DNA of 64,000 nucleotides from Accumulibacter sp. (GTDB lineage Bacteria; Pseudomonadota; Gammaproteobacteria; Burkholderiales; Rhodocyclaceae): NCBI GenBank assembly GCA_017302455.1, contig JAFLDO010000019.1, positions 1 to 64,000 of the forward strand, read 5' to 3'. Shown piece by piece: positions 47,063 to 55,669 of this stretch (position 1 is its first letter; each line of letters starts with the position of its first letter). The notes under the pieces were generated by a model. It saw only the letters and a program-made list of their open reading frames with translations, ran no database searches and was not told where the DNA came from. The position numbers and the translations under genes were made by a program.

Positions 47063-48235
47063 TCAGATCACGCGCACGCGAATCACGTGCGCAGACGTCT
47101 TGATGGCGTCGATCACCGCGTCGCCGGGCTCGCGCTCGACGTCGACGATATTGAAAGCCAGCTCGCCGCGGCTCTTGTTCATCATGTCGACGACGTTCAC
47201 CTTGTTGTCGGCAAGCACGGAAAGAACGTGCCCGAGGACGCCCGAGACATTTTCATTGGCGAAGGTGATGCGCGATGTACCGGGGCTGCGCTCCATGCTG
47301 ATCTTCGGGAAGTTGACCGAGTTAACGATGTTGCCGTTCTCGAGATAATCCACCAGTTGGTTGGCCGCCATGACCGCGCAGTTTTCCTCGGATTCTTCGG
47401 TGCTGGCGCCGATGTGCGGCATGGCTATGATCTTCGGATGGCCGAGCAGCGTCGGTTCGGGAAAGTCGCAGACGTACTTGCCAAGCCTGCCGCTGTCCAG
47501 ACTGCGCAGGATGGCCGCCGAATCCACGATCGCGTCGCGGGCGAAGTTGAGCAACACGGCTCCTTCCTTGATCACCGCCAGCGTATCGCTGTTGAGCATG
47601 TGCCGCGTCGCGTCGACCGCCGGCACGTGCAGCGAGACGTAGTCGGAGCGGGCCAGCAGCGATTGCAGGTTCTCCATGCGGCTGACTTCGTTCGACAGGC
47701 GCCAGGCGGCGTCGATCGACAACACCGGATCAAAGCCGACCACCTGCATGCCCATGGCCAGCGCCATGTCGGCAACCATCGAGCCGATCGCCCCCAGACC
47801 GACGATGCCGAGCGTCTTGCCGCTGATCTCGTGACCGGCGAAGCGGGACTTTTCCTTCTCGAGGCGTGCCGACATCTCGGCGGCATCGTTCAGCTCCCCG
47901 AGCGATTGCACGAAGTTCATGCCGTCGACGATGCCACGAGCGCTCAGCAGCATGCCGGCCATCACCAGTTCCTTGACCGCGTTGGCGTTGGCACCCGGGG
48001 TGTTGAAGACGACGATTCCCTGCTTGCCATATTCGGCGACCGGAACGTTGTTGACGCCCGCACCGGCGCGCGCGACGGCGAGCAGCGACGCCGGCACATC
48101 GATGCCCTGGAGCTTCTGACTGCGCAGGAGGAAGGCGTCGGGGTGGGCGATGTCACTGCCGACTTCGTACGCCTGACGGGGGAATCGATCGAGGCCCTTG
48201 ACCGAGATCTTGTTGTAGGTTCTGACCTTGTACAT
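47063..48235 (-). CDS. serA: D-3-phosphoglycerate dehydrogenase
   Basis: A 390-residue enzyme that oxidises 3-phosphoglycerate in serine synthesis. The NAD-binding loop is 'GIVGLGAIGSMVADMAL', the catalytic triad residues appear in 'LNFARDAIV' (Arg), 'CDFPEPTL' (Glu) and 'MPHIGAST' (His). The last 75 residues are an ACT domain ('NVSGVLGHVLSVLADNKVNVVDMM'), so serine feedback is likely. This is the shorter ACT type, not the long form with an extra intervening domain. It starts 50 bases after the serC stop, in the same operon. Confidence 0.92.
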   Translation of the reverse strand: MYKVRTYNKISVKGLDRFPRQAYEVGSDIAHPDAFLLRSQKLQGIDVPASLLAVARAGAGVNNVPVAEYGKQGIVVFNTPGANANAVKELVMAGMLLSARGIVDGMNFVQSLGELNDAAEMSARLEKEKSRFAGHEISGKTLGIVGLGAIGSMVADMALAMGMQVVGFDPVLSIDAAWRLSNEVSRMENLQSLLARSDYVSLHVPAVDATRHMLNSDTLAVIKEGAVLLNFARDAIVDSAAILRSLDSGRLGKYVCDFPEPTLLGHPKIIAMPHIGASTEESEENCAVMAANQLVDYLENGNIVNSVNFPKISMERSPGTSRITFANENVSGVLGHVLSVLADNKVNVVDMMNKSRGELAFNIVDVEREPGDAVIDAIKTSAHVIRVRVI

Positions 48236-48285
48236 GGAAATGTCGCTCTGAAAGGGGGTTGTGGTAAGGGTGCGGCGCCGCGGAA

Positions 48286-49401
48286 TCAGGCGGCGACCTG
48301 CTGGTAGGCCCAGGCAAGCCATGGCATCAGCGCCTGCAGGTCGGCCGTCTCGACGGTCGCCCCACACCAGATGCGGATGCCTGCCGGTGCGTCCTTGTAC
48401 GAGCCGATGTCGAACGCCACGCCTTCGCTGTCGAGCAGCTTGACCAGCTTCTTGACCTGCTCGGCGTCGAGTTGCACACTCAGGCAGACGCTGGTGTTGG
48501 AGCGGGTCGCCGGATCCTTGGCCAGGAAGGAAATCCAGTCGTTGGCGGCAACGAAATCGGCAATCACCGCCAGGTTGGCTTCACTGCGGGCGATCGCTGC
48601 CTTGACGCCGCCAATCGCCTCGATCCAGGTGAGGGCGTCGAGATAGTCGGCAACGCAGAGCATCGACGGCGTGTTGATCGTTTCGCCCCGGAAGATACCT
48701 TCGCTGAGCTTGCCGCCCGAGGTGAGGCGAAAGACCTTCGGCAAGGGCCAGGGTGGGCTGTAGGACTCGAGACGGGCGACGGCGCGCGGGCCGAGGATGA
48801 GCATCCCGTGTGCACCTTCGCCGCCCAGCACCTTCTGCCAGGAGAAGGTCACCACGTCGAGCTTCGCCCAGGGCAAGTCCATGGCGAAGACGGCCGAGGT
48901 CGCGTCGCAGATCGTCAGGCCGGCCCGGTCATCCGGGATCCAGTCAGCGTTGGCGACCTTGACGCCGGAGGTCGTGCCGTTCCACGTAAAGACGACATCG
49001 TTTTCGAAATCGACCTGCGAGAAATCGACGATGTCGCCGTAGTCGGCTTTCAGCACCCTGGCGTTCGCAAGCTTCAGTTGCTTGACGACATCGGTGGCCC
49101 AGCCCGAGCCAAAGGACTCCCAAGCCAGGACGTCCACGCCGCGCTGGCCGAGTAGCGACCACATCGCCATTTCCACCGCCCCGGTATCCGAACCCGGCAC
49201 CACACCGACCCGGTAGCCTTCGGGCAGGCCGAGGATACGAGCGGTCTCCGAACACGCCAGGCCCAAGGCTTTCTTGCCGAGCGCCGAGCGATGCGAGCGC
49301 CCCAGCGTGTCGAGCTTCAGGGCACTGACGTCGTAGCCCGGCCGCTTGCTGCAGGGCCCCGAGGAGAAATTCGGATTCTTGGGTTTTGCTGTGGGTTGCA
49401 T
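48286..49401 (-). CDS. serC: Phosphoserine aminotransferase
   Basis: A 371-residue PLP enzyme that converts 3-phosphohydroxypyruvate to phosphoserine. It starts '[17 protein letters not shown]' and '[14 protein letters not shown]' as in the alphaproteobacterial-type SerC; the PLP Lys is in '[14 protein letters not shown]', the Asp that contacts the ring in '[13 protein letters not shown]', and '[16 protein letters not shown]' follows. It is the first gene of the serC-serA operon, which together make the first two steps of serine synthesis. Confidence 0.93.
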   Translation of the reverse strand: MQPTAKPKNPNFSSGPCSKRPGYDVSALKLDTLGRSHRSALGKKALGLACSETARILGLPEGYRVGVVPGSDTGAVEMAMWSLLGQRGVDVLAWESFGSGWATDVVKQLKLANARVLKADYGDIVDFSQVDFENDVVFTWNGTTSGVKVANADWIPDDRAGLTICDATSAVFAMDLPWAKLDVVTFSWQKVLGGEGAHGMLILGPRAVARLESYSPPWPLPKVFRLTSGGKLSEGIFRGETINTPSMLCVADYLDALTWIEAIGGVKAAIARSEANLAVIADFVAANDWISFLAKDPATRSNTSVCLSVQLDAEQVKKLVKLLDSEGVAFDIGSYKDAPAGIRIWCGATVETADLQALMPWLAWAYQQVAA

Positions 49402-50058
49402 GATTGCCTCTGTCTTGGGGGAAAGGGAACGAGGGGGCCGGCGCCTGCCTGCAGGTCCGGGGGGCGCCAGCGAGCCAGCCCCGAATTGTAACAGACTGAG
49501 TTTTCGCGGGAAGCAGGAGCCCGCTGCAACGGGGTTTGCGGCCGTTGCCGTGCGCGCCCGGAGCGGGCCCGCGCCGGCAGTGCTGGCAGCGTGCGTCAGA
49601 GTGCTGGGGGGACTTCCTGGATCCCCTGTCAGCTCGTATTGCCGCTTCCGGGTTTGGCGATGCGCGTTGAGGAATTGACTGGCGGACCCTAAAGTAAACC
49701 GTTTTCGTGCCGTTTCTGGCTTAGGGAGGTCATCGAAGCCTCAGGCAAACTGCACAGGTCGTTCCCGGTGGCTGTCGGGAGCGTGGCCGCCATGGTTGTC
49801 TGCTGCATCGTATCGGCCATGACAGGGAACGCTGGGCGAAGCGTTTCGACATCAGAAGAAAGGTTCCATCGAATTGGTCATCGCGGCGGGTGGCTCTTGC
49901 GGCGGCAGTTGGCGGTGTCTGTGCGGGGTTGTCTTGCACGGGCGGTTGCTTGCGGCCAGCCGGTTGGCGGCCTCTGTCTTGCCGCGGGGCAGCGGACCGG
50001 CACCTCCGGACCGCCGTGCCGCGGTTCGCCGACGCGGTTTTCGCCTGGAGGTTCCACG
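49402..50058. other. Intergenic region between serC and the second signalling operon
   Basis: About 650 bases with divergent genes on both sides. For serC a TACAAT -10 on the minus strand lies at 49490-49485 with a poor -35. Upstream of the kinase gene only the GGAGG ribosome site near 50047 is clear; TTGACT at 49675-49680 could be a -35 but no -10 fits at the right distance. The frame open from 49768 to the kinase is not coding-like before 50059. No gene supported. Confidence 0.35.
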
Positions 50059-51696
50059 ATGAGTAGCGGGGCCACGCACTCTGATCTGCTTTCGGACCTG
50101 TTCCTGCCGGCAGCGGGGGAGGCGGCAACCGCCGCTATGGGCAATCCCTGGAAGGTGTTGCTGGTCGACGACGAACAGGACGTCCATGCCGTGCTCCACC
50201 TGGCTCTGCAGGACGTCGTGATCGACGGCCGCCCGTTACTGCTGCTCGATGCCCTGTCGGCGCAGGAGGCGAGAACCGTGCTGGTCGCCCATCCCGACGT
50301 CGCCCTGATCCTGCTCGACGTCGTGATGGAGTCCGATCGGGCCGGCCTTGACCTCGTTCGCCACGTTCGCGACGACCTTGGCAACCGCAGCGTGCAGATC
50401 GTTCTGATTACCGGGCAGCCGGGTTACGCACCCCAGCGCGAGGTGGTCATCGGCTACGAAATCGACGGCTACCGACTCAAGTCGGAATTGAGCGCCGACC
50501 GAATCTGCGTTTCGGTCTACTCGGCTATCCGCACGCACCGCCTCATCCGCGCGCAGGAAGCGCTGCAGGAGGAACTCCATCAGAAGGTCAAGGTGCTCGA
50601 CGACACGCTGCGTGCTCTGCGCGAGAGCGAGGACAACCTGATCCGGGCGCAGTCCGTCGCCCATGTCGGCAGTTGGACCTATGACCTGGCGAAGGACGAG
50701 ATGCACTTGTCGATGGAAACCTGCCGGATCTATGGTCTGGCCGGCGGTAGCGTCGGTAGCTACGCGACGTACCTGGCGCGTGTCGTGCCCGAAGATCGCC
50801 AGTCGCTCGTCGCCGCCTGGCAATGCGCGCTCGACAAGGGTGGGGCCTTCGAAAACGAGCACCGCGTCCGGGTCGGCAAGAGCATTCGGCAGGTTCGCGT
50901 CAATGCCGACGTGCTCCGCGATGCCGATGGCCGGCCCGTTCGGGGCCTCGGCACGACGCAGGACATCAGTGAGCGCAAGCAGGTGGAGGGGGAACTCAGA
51001 CGTTCGAACGCCGAACTGGAACAGTTCAGCTACGCGATTTCGCACGATCTACGGCAGCCCCTGAGAATGATCTCCAGCTACCTGCAACTGCTTGGCATCA
51101 GCCTGGGCGACGGACTCGACGCCGAGTGCCGCGAGTACTTCGGGTTTGCCATCGACGGCGCCAAGCGCCTCGATCGCATGCTCGTTGCGTTGCTCGAGTA
51201 CTCGCGCGTCGGCCGTCTGGGTGAGCCGCCGACATGGGTCGACAGCCGAGCCATCCTCGACGAGGCATTGCTGTTTCTCCAACCGGCGATCGCCGAGGCG
51301 GAGGCCACCGTCAAGGTCCACGGGACCTGGCCACGGGTCCTCGTTCGGCCGGACGAGATGCTGCGACTGATCCAGAACCTGATCGGCAATGCAGCCAAGT
51401 TCCGCGTCGCCGGGCGGACGCCCGTGATCACCATTGCCAGCAGGGTAAGCGCCAGCGACTGGTCGCTCTCGGTGGCCGACAACGGAGTCGGTATCCACCA
51501 CGCTCAGGTCGGGCGCCTGTTCCAGATGTTCCAGCGTTTGCAGAGCCGTGCCATCTACGAAGGCAGCGGCGTCGGCCTGGCACTCTGCCGCAAGATCGTC
51601 GAGCACCATGGCGGGCGCATCTGGGTCGAGTCGAGCGGCGAAGGCGAGGGCAGCCGCTTCTGCGTCGTGCTGCCGCTGGCCGAGGGGGGAGTATGA
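50059..51696 (+). CDS. REC-PAS histidine kinase
   Basis: A 545-residue soluble protein. Residues about 30-160 are a receiver domain (acidic pair in 'LLVDDEQDV', Asp in 'LILLDVVME', late Lys in 'RLKSELSAD'), then a coiled coil, a PAS_3-type domain with 'VGSWTYDLAKDEMHLS' (about 205-310), HisKA with 'AISHDLRQPLRMISSY' (His near 333) and HATPase_c ('NLIGNAAKF', 'DNGVGI', 'GSGVGLAL'). The H-box type SHDLRQPLR is that of phytochrome-like kinases. First gene of a six-gene operon. Start supported by GGAGG seven bases upstream. Its stop overlaps the next start (ATGA). Confidence 0.92.
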   Translation: MSSGATHSDLLSDLFLPAAGEAATAAMGNPWKVLLVDDEQDVHAVLHLALQDVVIDGRPLLLLDALSAQEARTVLVAHPDVALILLDVVMESDRAGLDLVRHVRDDLGNRSVQIVLITGQPGYAPQREVVIGYEIDGYRLKSELSADRICVSVYSAIRTHRLIRAQEALQEELHQKVKVLDDTLRALRESEDNLIRAQSVAHVGSWTYDLAKDEMHLSMETCRIYGLAGGSVGSYATYLARVVPEDRQSLVAAWQCALDKGGAFENEHRVRVGKSIRQVRVNADVLRDADGRPVRGLGTTQDISERKQVEGELRRSNAELEQFSYAISHDLRQPLRMISSYLQLLGISLGDGLDAECREYFGFAIDGAKRLDRMLVALLEYSRVGRLGEPPTWVDSRAILDEALLFLQPAIAEAEATVKVHGTWPRVLVRPDEMLRLIQNLIGNAAKFRVAGRTPVITIASRVSASDWSLSVADNGVGIHHAQVGRLFQMFQRLQSRAIYEGSGVGLALCRKIVEHHGGRIWVESSGEGEGSRFCVVLPLAEGGV

Positions 51697-53333
51697 GCGG
51701 ACCGGCGACTGGACTTGCGCCGGCCAGGGACGGGCTGTTCTGCCGGCCGGCCTACGTGGCCCTGTTGGTCTTCTCGCTGGCGGCCGCGGTAACTGCCGGG
51801 CTGATCTGGCGTTACGAGGCCGACCGCCGGCAGGCAGAGCGCGCTGCGCTCAGCGGGCTGGCGGCTGAGCGCGCCTGGGCGCTGCAGACCAGTATCGAGC
51901 ACGCGCTGTCCCTGACCGACACCTTGGCAGTGATGCTGCGCCAGGGCAAAGGCAGCATTCCCGACTTCGAGGCGACGGCGGCTCGCTTGCTGCGTCTCTA
52001 CCCTGGCGCCGTGGCGCTGCAACTGGCGCCGCGAGGGGCCCTTGCCCTGACGCTGCCGTCTGCGGTCAACGCGGAAAGGATGGGTCACGACCTGCTGCGT
52101 GATCTGGAATCGGCGAACGAATCGCCAGCGGCCGGTGACGGACGTCGCTTGACACTGAGCGGTCCCCTGACGTTGCGCGAGGGCCGGCAGGTGGCTGCCG
52201 GTCGCCTGCCGCTCTTCCTCGATGATGGCCAGGGTCGGGAAGCCTTCTGGGGCTTTGCTGTCGTCCTTCTGGCGATTCCGGAAGTGCTGGCCCAGGCGCG
52301 CTTGGCGGAACTGCAGGAACGTGGATACGCCTGGGAACTGTCGCGCGTCGATCCGACGACGCGCCAGGAGCAGGTGATCCGCGCGTCGTCGTCACCTCTG
52401 GTCGCTCCCGTCGAACGCAGCCTGCCTGTCGCTGACGTGACCTGGACGTTGCGGATCGCTCCGGTGCTGGGCTGGCAGGACGTGTCAGGCGTGTTGTGGA
52501 AGTGCGCCGCCGCCCTGCTGCTCAGTCTGCTGCTCGCCTGGCATGCGGCATGGCAGGCAAGACTGTTCGCTGCGACCAGGGCGCACGGGCGGAATCTCGA
52601 GCTGCGGGTCGCCCAGCGAACGGCTGATCTGCAGCGTTTTGCCGAGGTTACTGCCCATCACCTGCAGGAGCCGGTACGCCGGGTCGCCAGCTATGCCGGC
52701 CGCCTGCGCGCCCAGTTGGCCGGGCGCGTCGACGATGCGGAGGTGCAGGCTTCGCTCGACTTCATCAACCAGCAGGCGCTTCGACTGCAGGAACTGCTCC
52801 GCGATGTCGAGCTGTATCTGGCTGCCGATCAGCCGCGCGGCAGCATCGAGGCCTGCGATGCCGAGCAGACGCTGAGCAGGGTACTGGTGGAATTTGCCGA
52901 CGTGATCGCCCAGGCGGCGGCCCGGGTCGAAGTGGGCAGGCTGCCTGCGGCCATGATCGACTCGCCGCGCTTGCGCGAACTCTTCCGGGTCGTGCTCGAC
53001 AACGCCCTGCGCCATGGGCGCGGTGCCCAGTCCTTGCGGATCGAGATCGCCGGCGAGCGAGTCGGCGCCTCGGTGCGCTATCGCATCAGCGACAATGGTC
53101 CGGGGGTCGAAGACGAATACCGGCAGCGCGTGTTCCGGGTCTTTGAACGGCTGGCAACGAGTGGCGGAGGGACCGGCGTCGGCCTGGCCATTCTCCGCCG
53201 CATCGCCGAGAGTGCGGGCGGTTACGCCTGGCTCGAAGAGGCTGCCGGCGGTGGCTGCAGCGTGCTGATCGAACTGCCCGCGGGGGATGTCGCACCGACG
53301 GCGCCGCACGCTACCCTGGAAGCGCGGCCGTGA
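51693..53333 (+). CDS. CHASE-domain sensor histidine kinase
   Basis: A 546-residue membrane kinase. Helix about 22-40, extracytoplasmic CHASE-like sensor about 45-260 ('SIEHALSLTDTLAVMLRQGKG', 'RLYPGAVALQLAPRGA'), second helix 268-288, HisKA-like segment with 'AEVTAHHLQEPVRRVASY' and HATPase_c ('LDNALRHG', 'DNGPGVEDE', 'GTGVGLAIL'). In the H-box the His aligns with that of the neighbouring kinase (HHLQEP versus SHDLRQP). Start overlaps the previous stop (ATGA) and its stop overlaps the next start (GTGA), so the three are coupled. Confidence 0.88.
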   Translation: MSGPATGLAPARDGLFCRPAYVALLVFSLAAAVTAGLIWRYEADRRQAERAALSGLAAERAWALQTSIEHALSLTDTLAVMLRQGKGSIPDFEATAARLLRLYPGAVALQLAPRGALALTLPSAVNAERMGHDLLRDLESANESPAAGDGRRLTLSGPLTLREGRQVAAGRLPLFLDDGQGREAFWGFAVVLLAIPEVLAQARLAELQERGYAWELSRVDPTTRQEQVIRASSSPLVAPVERSLPVADVTWTLRIAPVLGWQDVSGVLWKCAAALLLSLLLAWHAAWQARLFAATRAHGRNLELRVAQRTADLQRFAEVTAHHLQEPVRRVASYAGRLRAQLAGRVDDAEVQASLDFINQQALRLQELLRDVELYLAADQPRGSIEACDAEQTLSRVLVEFADVIAQAAARVEVGRLPAAMIDSPRLRELFRVVLDNALRHGRGAQSLRIEIAGERVGASVRYRISDNGPGVEDEYRQRVFRVFERLATSGGGTGVGLAILRRIAESAGGYAWLEEAAGGGCSVLIELPAGDVAPTAPHATLEARP

Positions 53334-53776
53334 CCGGAGTGGCTTCCCCGCTGCGCATTCTGCTCGTCGAAGACGATGCGGCGGATGCCCACCTCGTCCG
53401 GCTGGCCATGGCCGAGACCCGCATCAACGCCACGCTCGAGCATGTCGTCGACGGTCGTGAAGCACTCGAGTATCTGCGCCGCGAGACCGATCGCTTCAAG
53501 GAAGCGCTGCGTCCCGACCTGATTCTTCTCGATCTCAACATGCCGCGCCTGGACGGCCGGGAGTTTCTCGTCGCCGTGAAGGCGGACGTAGCGTTGCGGG
53601 CCATCCCGGTGGTCGTGCTGAGCACCTCTGACGTCGAGCGGGATGTGCGGGGGGCGTACCGACTCGGGGCGGCCGGATACGTGGCCAAACCGCTGGATGT
53701 GAGCGAGTTCATTGCCGAGATCCGCCAACTCGGTGAATACTGGACCTCTCTGGTGCGGCTGCCTGAACGCCGGTGA
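53330..53776 (+). CDS. Single-domain response regulator (Rcp1-like)
   Basis: A 148-residue stand-alone receiver. 'LLVEDDAADAHLVRLAM' gives the acidic pair, 'LILLDLNMPRLDGREFL' the phosphorylated Asp (about 64), 'VLSTSD' the switch Thr/Ser, and 'AKPLDVSEF' the Lys. The long loop before the Asp and the ending 'LGEYWTSLVRLP' are typical of Rcp1-type regulators that take phosphate from phytochrome-like kinases. GTG start overlapping the kinase stop. Its partner is probably one of the two upstream kinases. Confidence 0.93.
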   Translation: MTGVASPLRILLVEDDAADAHLVRLAMAETRINATLEHVVDGREALEYLRRETDRFKEALRPDLILLDLNMPRLDGREFLVAVKADVALRAIPVVVLSTSDVERDVRGAYRLGAAGYVAKPLDVSEFIAEIRQLGEYWTSLVRLPERR

Positions 53777-53786
53777 GCCCAATCAC

Positions 53787-54236
53787 ATGAACCAGCGACT
53801 ACAAACCAGGCGCCTCCTGATTGTCGAGGACGAGCCCGGCGACGCCCGGCTGATGCAACTGGCGATCGTCAGGAACGGTTTCGCTACCGAGATGAGCAGT
53901 GCGGCCGATGGGCGGGAAGCGATGCGGTGTCTGCGCCGGGAGGGAGCACGCTGGGCCGGGGCGGTACACCCCGACCTGATTCTGCTCGATCTCAAGATGC
54001 CCGGCCAGGGTGGCCTCGAGTTCCTCGCGGCAATCAAGCAGGATGAGACGCTGCGCGCGATTCCGGTGGTCGTGGTGACGACGTCGCTACTGGAAGCTGA
54101 CGTTCGCCGCGCTTATGAGCTTGGTGCCGCCGGCTATGTGCAAAAGCCGGCGGACCTGCGCGAGTTCATTGCCACCGTGCGAATATTGGGCGAGTACTGG
54201 TTCAAACTGGTGCGCCTGCCGCAAAATGGCGAATGA
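53787..54236 (+). CDS. Single-domain response regulator (Rcp1-like), second copy
   Basis: A 149-residue receiver clearly related to its neighbour: 'LLIVEDEPGDARLMQLAI', 'LILLDLKMPGQGGLEFL', 'VVTTSLLEADVRRAYELGA', 'VQKPADLREFI' and the same ending 'LGEYWFKLVRLP'. The two were probably made by tandem duplication. It starts 10 bases after the first copy. With no output domain both are likely phosphate carriers between the kinases and the diguanylate cyclase-type proteins downstream. Confidence 0.93.
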   Translation: MNQRLQTRRLLIVEDEPGDARLMQLAIVRNGFATEMSSAADGREAMRCLRREGARWAGAVHPDLILLDLKMPGQGGLEFLAAIKQDETLRAIPVVVVTTSLLEADVRRAYELGAAGYVQKPADLREFIATVRILGEYWFKLVRLPQNGE

Positions 54237-54288
54237 ACCTGGGCGGATACGCGTGCCAGGTAGTGCACCGCGGATGCCGGCGATGCGC

Positions 54289-54311
54289 GGCGACGCACTC
54301 GCCGCGTCGCC
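54289..54311 (+). repeat. Hairpin in the gap between receiver and REC-PAS-GGDEF genes
   Basis: GGCGACGC (54289-54296) pairs with GCGTCGCC (54304-54311) around a seven-base loop. The 99-base gap is the longest in this operon, so the hairpin could attenuate or stabilise the transcript here. Competing folds exist because the whole gap is GC-rich. Confidence 0.3.
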
Positions 54312-54335
54312 GGTGCGGGTGATGGAGAACGGGGA

Positions 54336-55655
54336 ATGAGTACAGCGATCCAACAGCGGATTTCCATTCTGGTGATCGAAGACGACGCCGGTGACCTGGG
54401 CCTGATCCGGGCCCACGTTCGCCTTGCCGGTCTTCGCTGCATCGGCGACAAGGATCCGGTGACCTGGGTACCGACACTTGCCGAGGGGGTTGCCGCCGCC
54501 ACGGCGAGCCGGCCGGACGTCGTGCTGCTCGATCTTTCGCTGCCGGACTCGGCCGGACTCGCCACGGTGCAGGCGATGCGCCGGGTGATCCCGGATGTGC
54601 CGATCATCGTGCTTACCGGTCGCGACGATCACCAGCTCGCCGAGGCAGCGCTGCGGGCCGGCGCACAGGACTACCTGGTCAAGGGCCAGTTCGAGCACGA
54701 CGCCCTCGGTCGCGCGATACGGCACGCGCTGGTCCGCCAGCGGCTGGAATCGCGATTGCGGCTCTTCGAGGCGGCATTGAATTCGGCCGCCAACGGCATC
54801 GTCATCACCGACGTCAATGCGGCCATTGAGTGGGCCAATCCGGCGTTCACGGCAATGACCGGGCGAACGCTGGCGGAAGCCGTCGGCCGCACTCCCGGCG
54901 AGGTGCTCAAGTCGGGCAGGCAGGACGCGGCGTTCTACCAGCGGATGTGGGCAACGATCCTCGCCGGTCAGGTCTGGAGCGGGGAACTGGTCAACCGACG
55001 CAAGGACGGCAGCGTCTACGACGAGGCGCTGACCATTTCCCCGGTTACCGACATGAACGGCAGGATTCAGCATTTCGTCGCCATCAAGCAGGATATTTCC
55101 GAACGCAAGGTGACCGAGGAACGCGTCCAGCACCTCGCCCATCATGATCAACTGACCGATCTGCCGAACCGCGCCCTGCTCAGCGACCGGCTGGCGCAGG
55201 CTGTCGCGCAGGCGCGGCGTGACCGCGGGACGCTGGCCCTGATGTTCCTCGACCTGGACCAGTTCAAGCCGGTCAACGATACCCTGGGTCATGACGTCGG
55301 CGATCTTCTGCTGAAGGAGGTGGCGCTGCGTCTGCAGAGTTGTGTGCCCCGCGAATCGGACACCGTTTCACGCCTCGGCGGTGACGAGTTCGTCATCCTG
55401 CTGGCGCAGATGGACAAGGCGGCGGATGCTGTCGTCGTCGCCGGCAAGATCCTTGCGGCGCTTCAACGGCCGTTCGCCATCGGCCCCCACGAGATCGGCA
55501 TTTCGGCCAGCCTCGGCATCGCCGTCTATCCGCAGCACGGTGAAGACGTCAACCGGCTCCTCAAGAACGCCGACACGGCGATGTACCACGCCAAGAAGGC
55601 AGGGCGCAACTGCTACCGCTTCTTCCGCGCGCTGACCGATCAGGCTGGAGGCTAG
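54336..55655 (+). CDS. REC-PAS-GGDEF diguanylate cyclase
   Basis: A 439-residue protein. Receiver (about 8-130: 'LVIEDDAGDLG', 'VVLLDLSLPDSAGLA', 'VKGQFE'), PAS/PAC (about 140-260: 'GIVITDVNAAIEWANPAFTAMTG'), GGDEF (about 270-435: 'DQLTDLPNRALLSDRL', 'RLGGDEFVILL'). An inhibitory RESD site lies five residues before GGDEF, so the enzyme should be active and product-controlled. It probably converts the phosphorelay signal of the operon to c-di-GMP. Confidence 0.93.
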   Translation: MSTAIQQRISILVIEDDAGDLGLIRAHVRLAGLRCIGDKDPVTWVPTLAEGVAAATASRPDVVLLDLSLPDSAGLATVQAMRRVIPDVPIIVLTGRDDHQLAEAALRAGAQDYLVKGQFEHDALGRAIRHALVRQRLESRLRLFEAALNSAANGIVITDVNAAIEWANPAFTAMTGRTLAEAVGRTPGEVLKSGRQDAAFYQRMWATILAGQVWSGELVNRRKDGSVYDEALTISPVTDMNGRIQHFVAIKQDISERKVTEERVQHLAHHDQLTDLPNRALLSDRLAQAVAQARRDRGTLALMFLDLDQFKPVNDTLGHDVGDLLLKEVALRLQSCVPRESDTVSRLGGDEFVILLAQMDKAADAVVVAGKILAALQRPFAIGPHEIGISASLGIAVYPQHGEDVNRLLKNADTAMYHAKKAGRNCYRFFRALTDQAGG

Positions 55656-55669
55656 ACTGGACAGCGGCG

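Noticed and set aside
49675-49700. Sigma-70 promoter for the second signalling operon (TTGACT)
   Set aside because: No -10 box at an acceptable distance; TAAACC would need a 14-base spacer.
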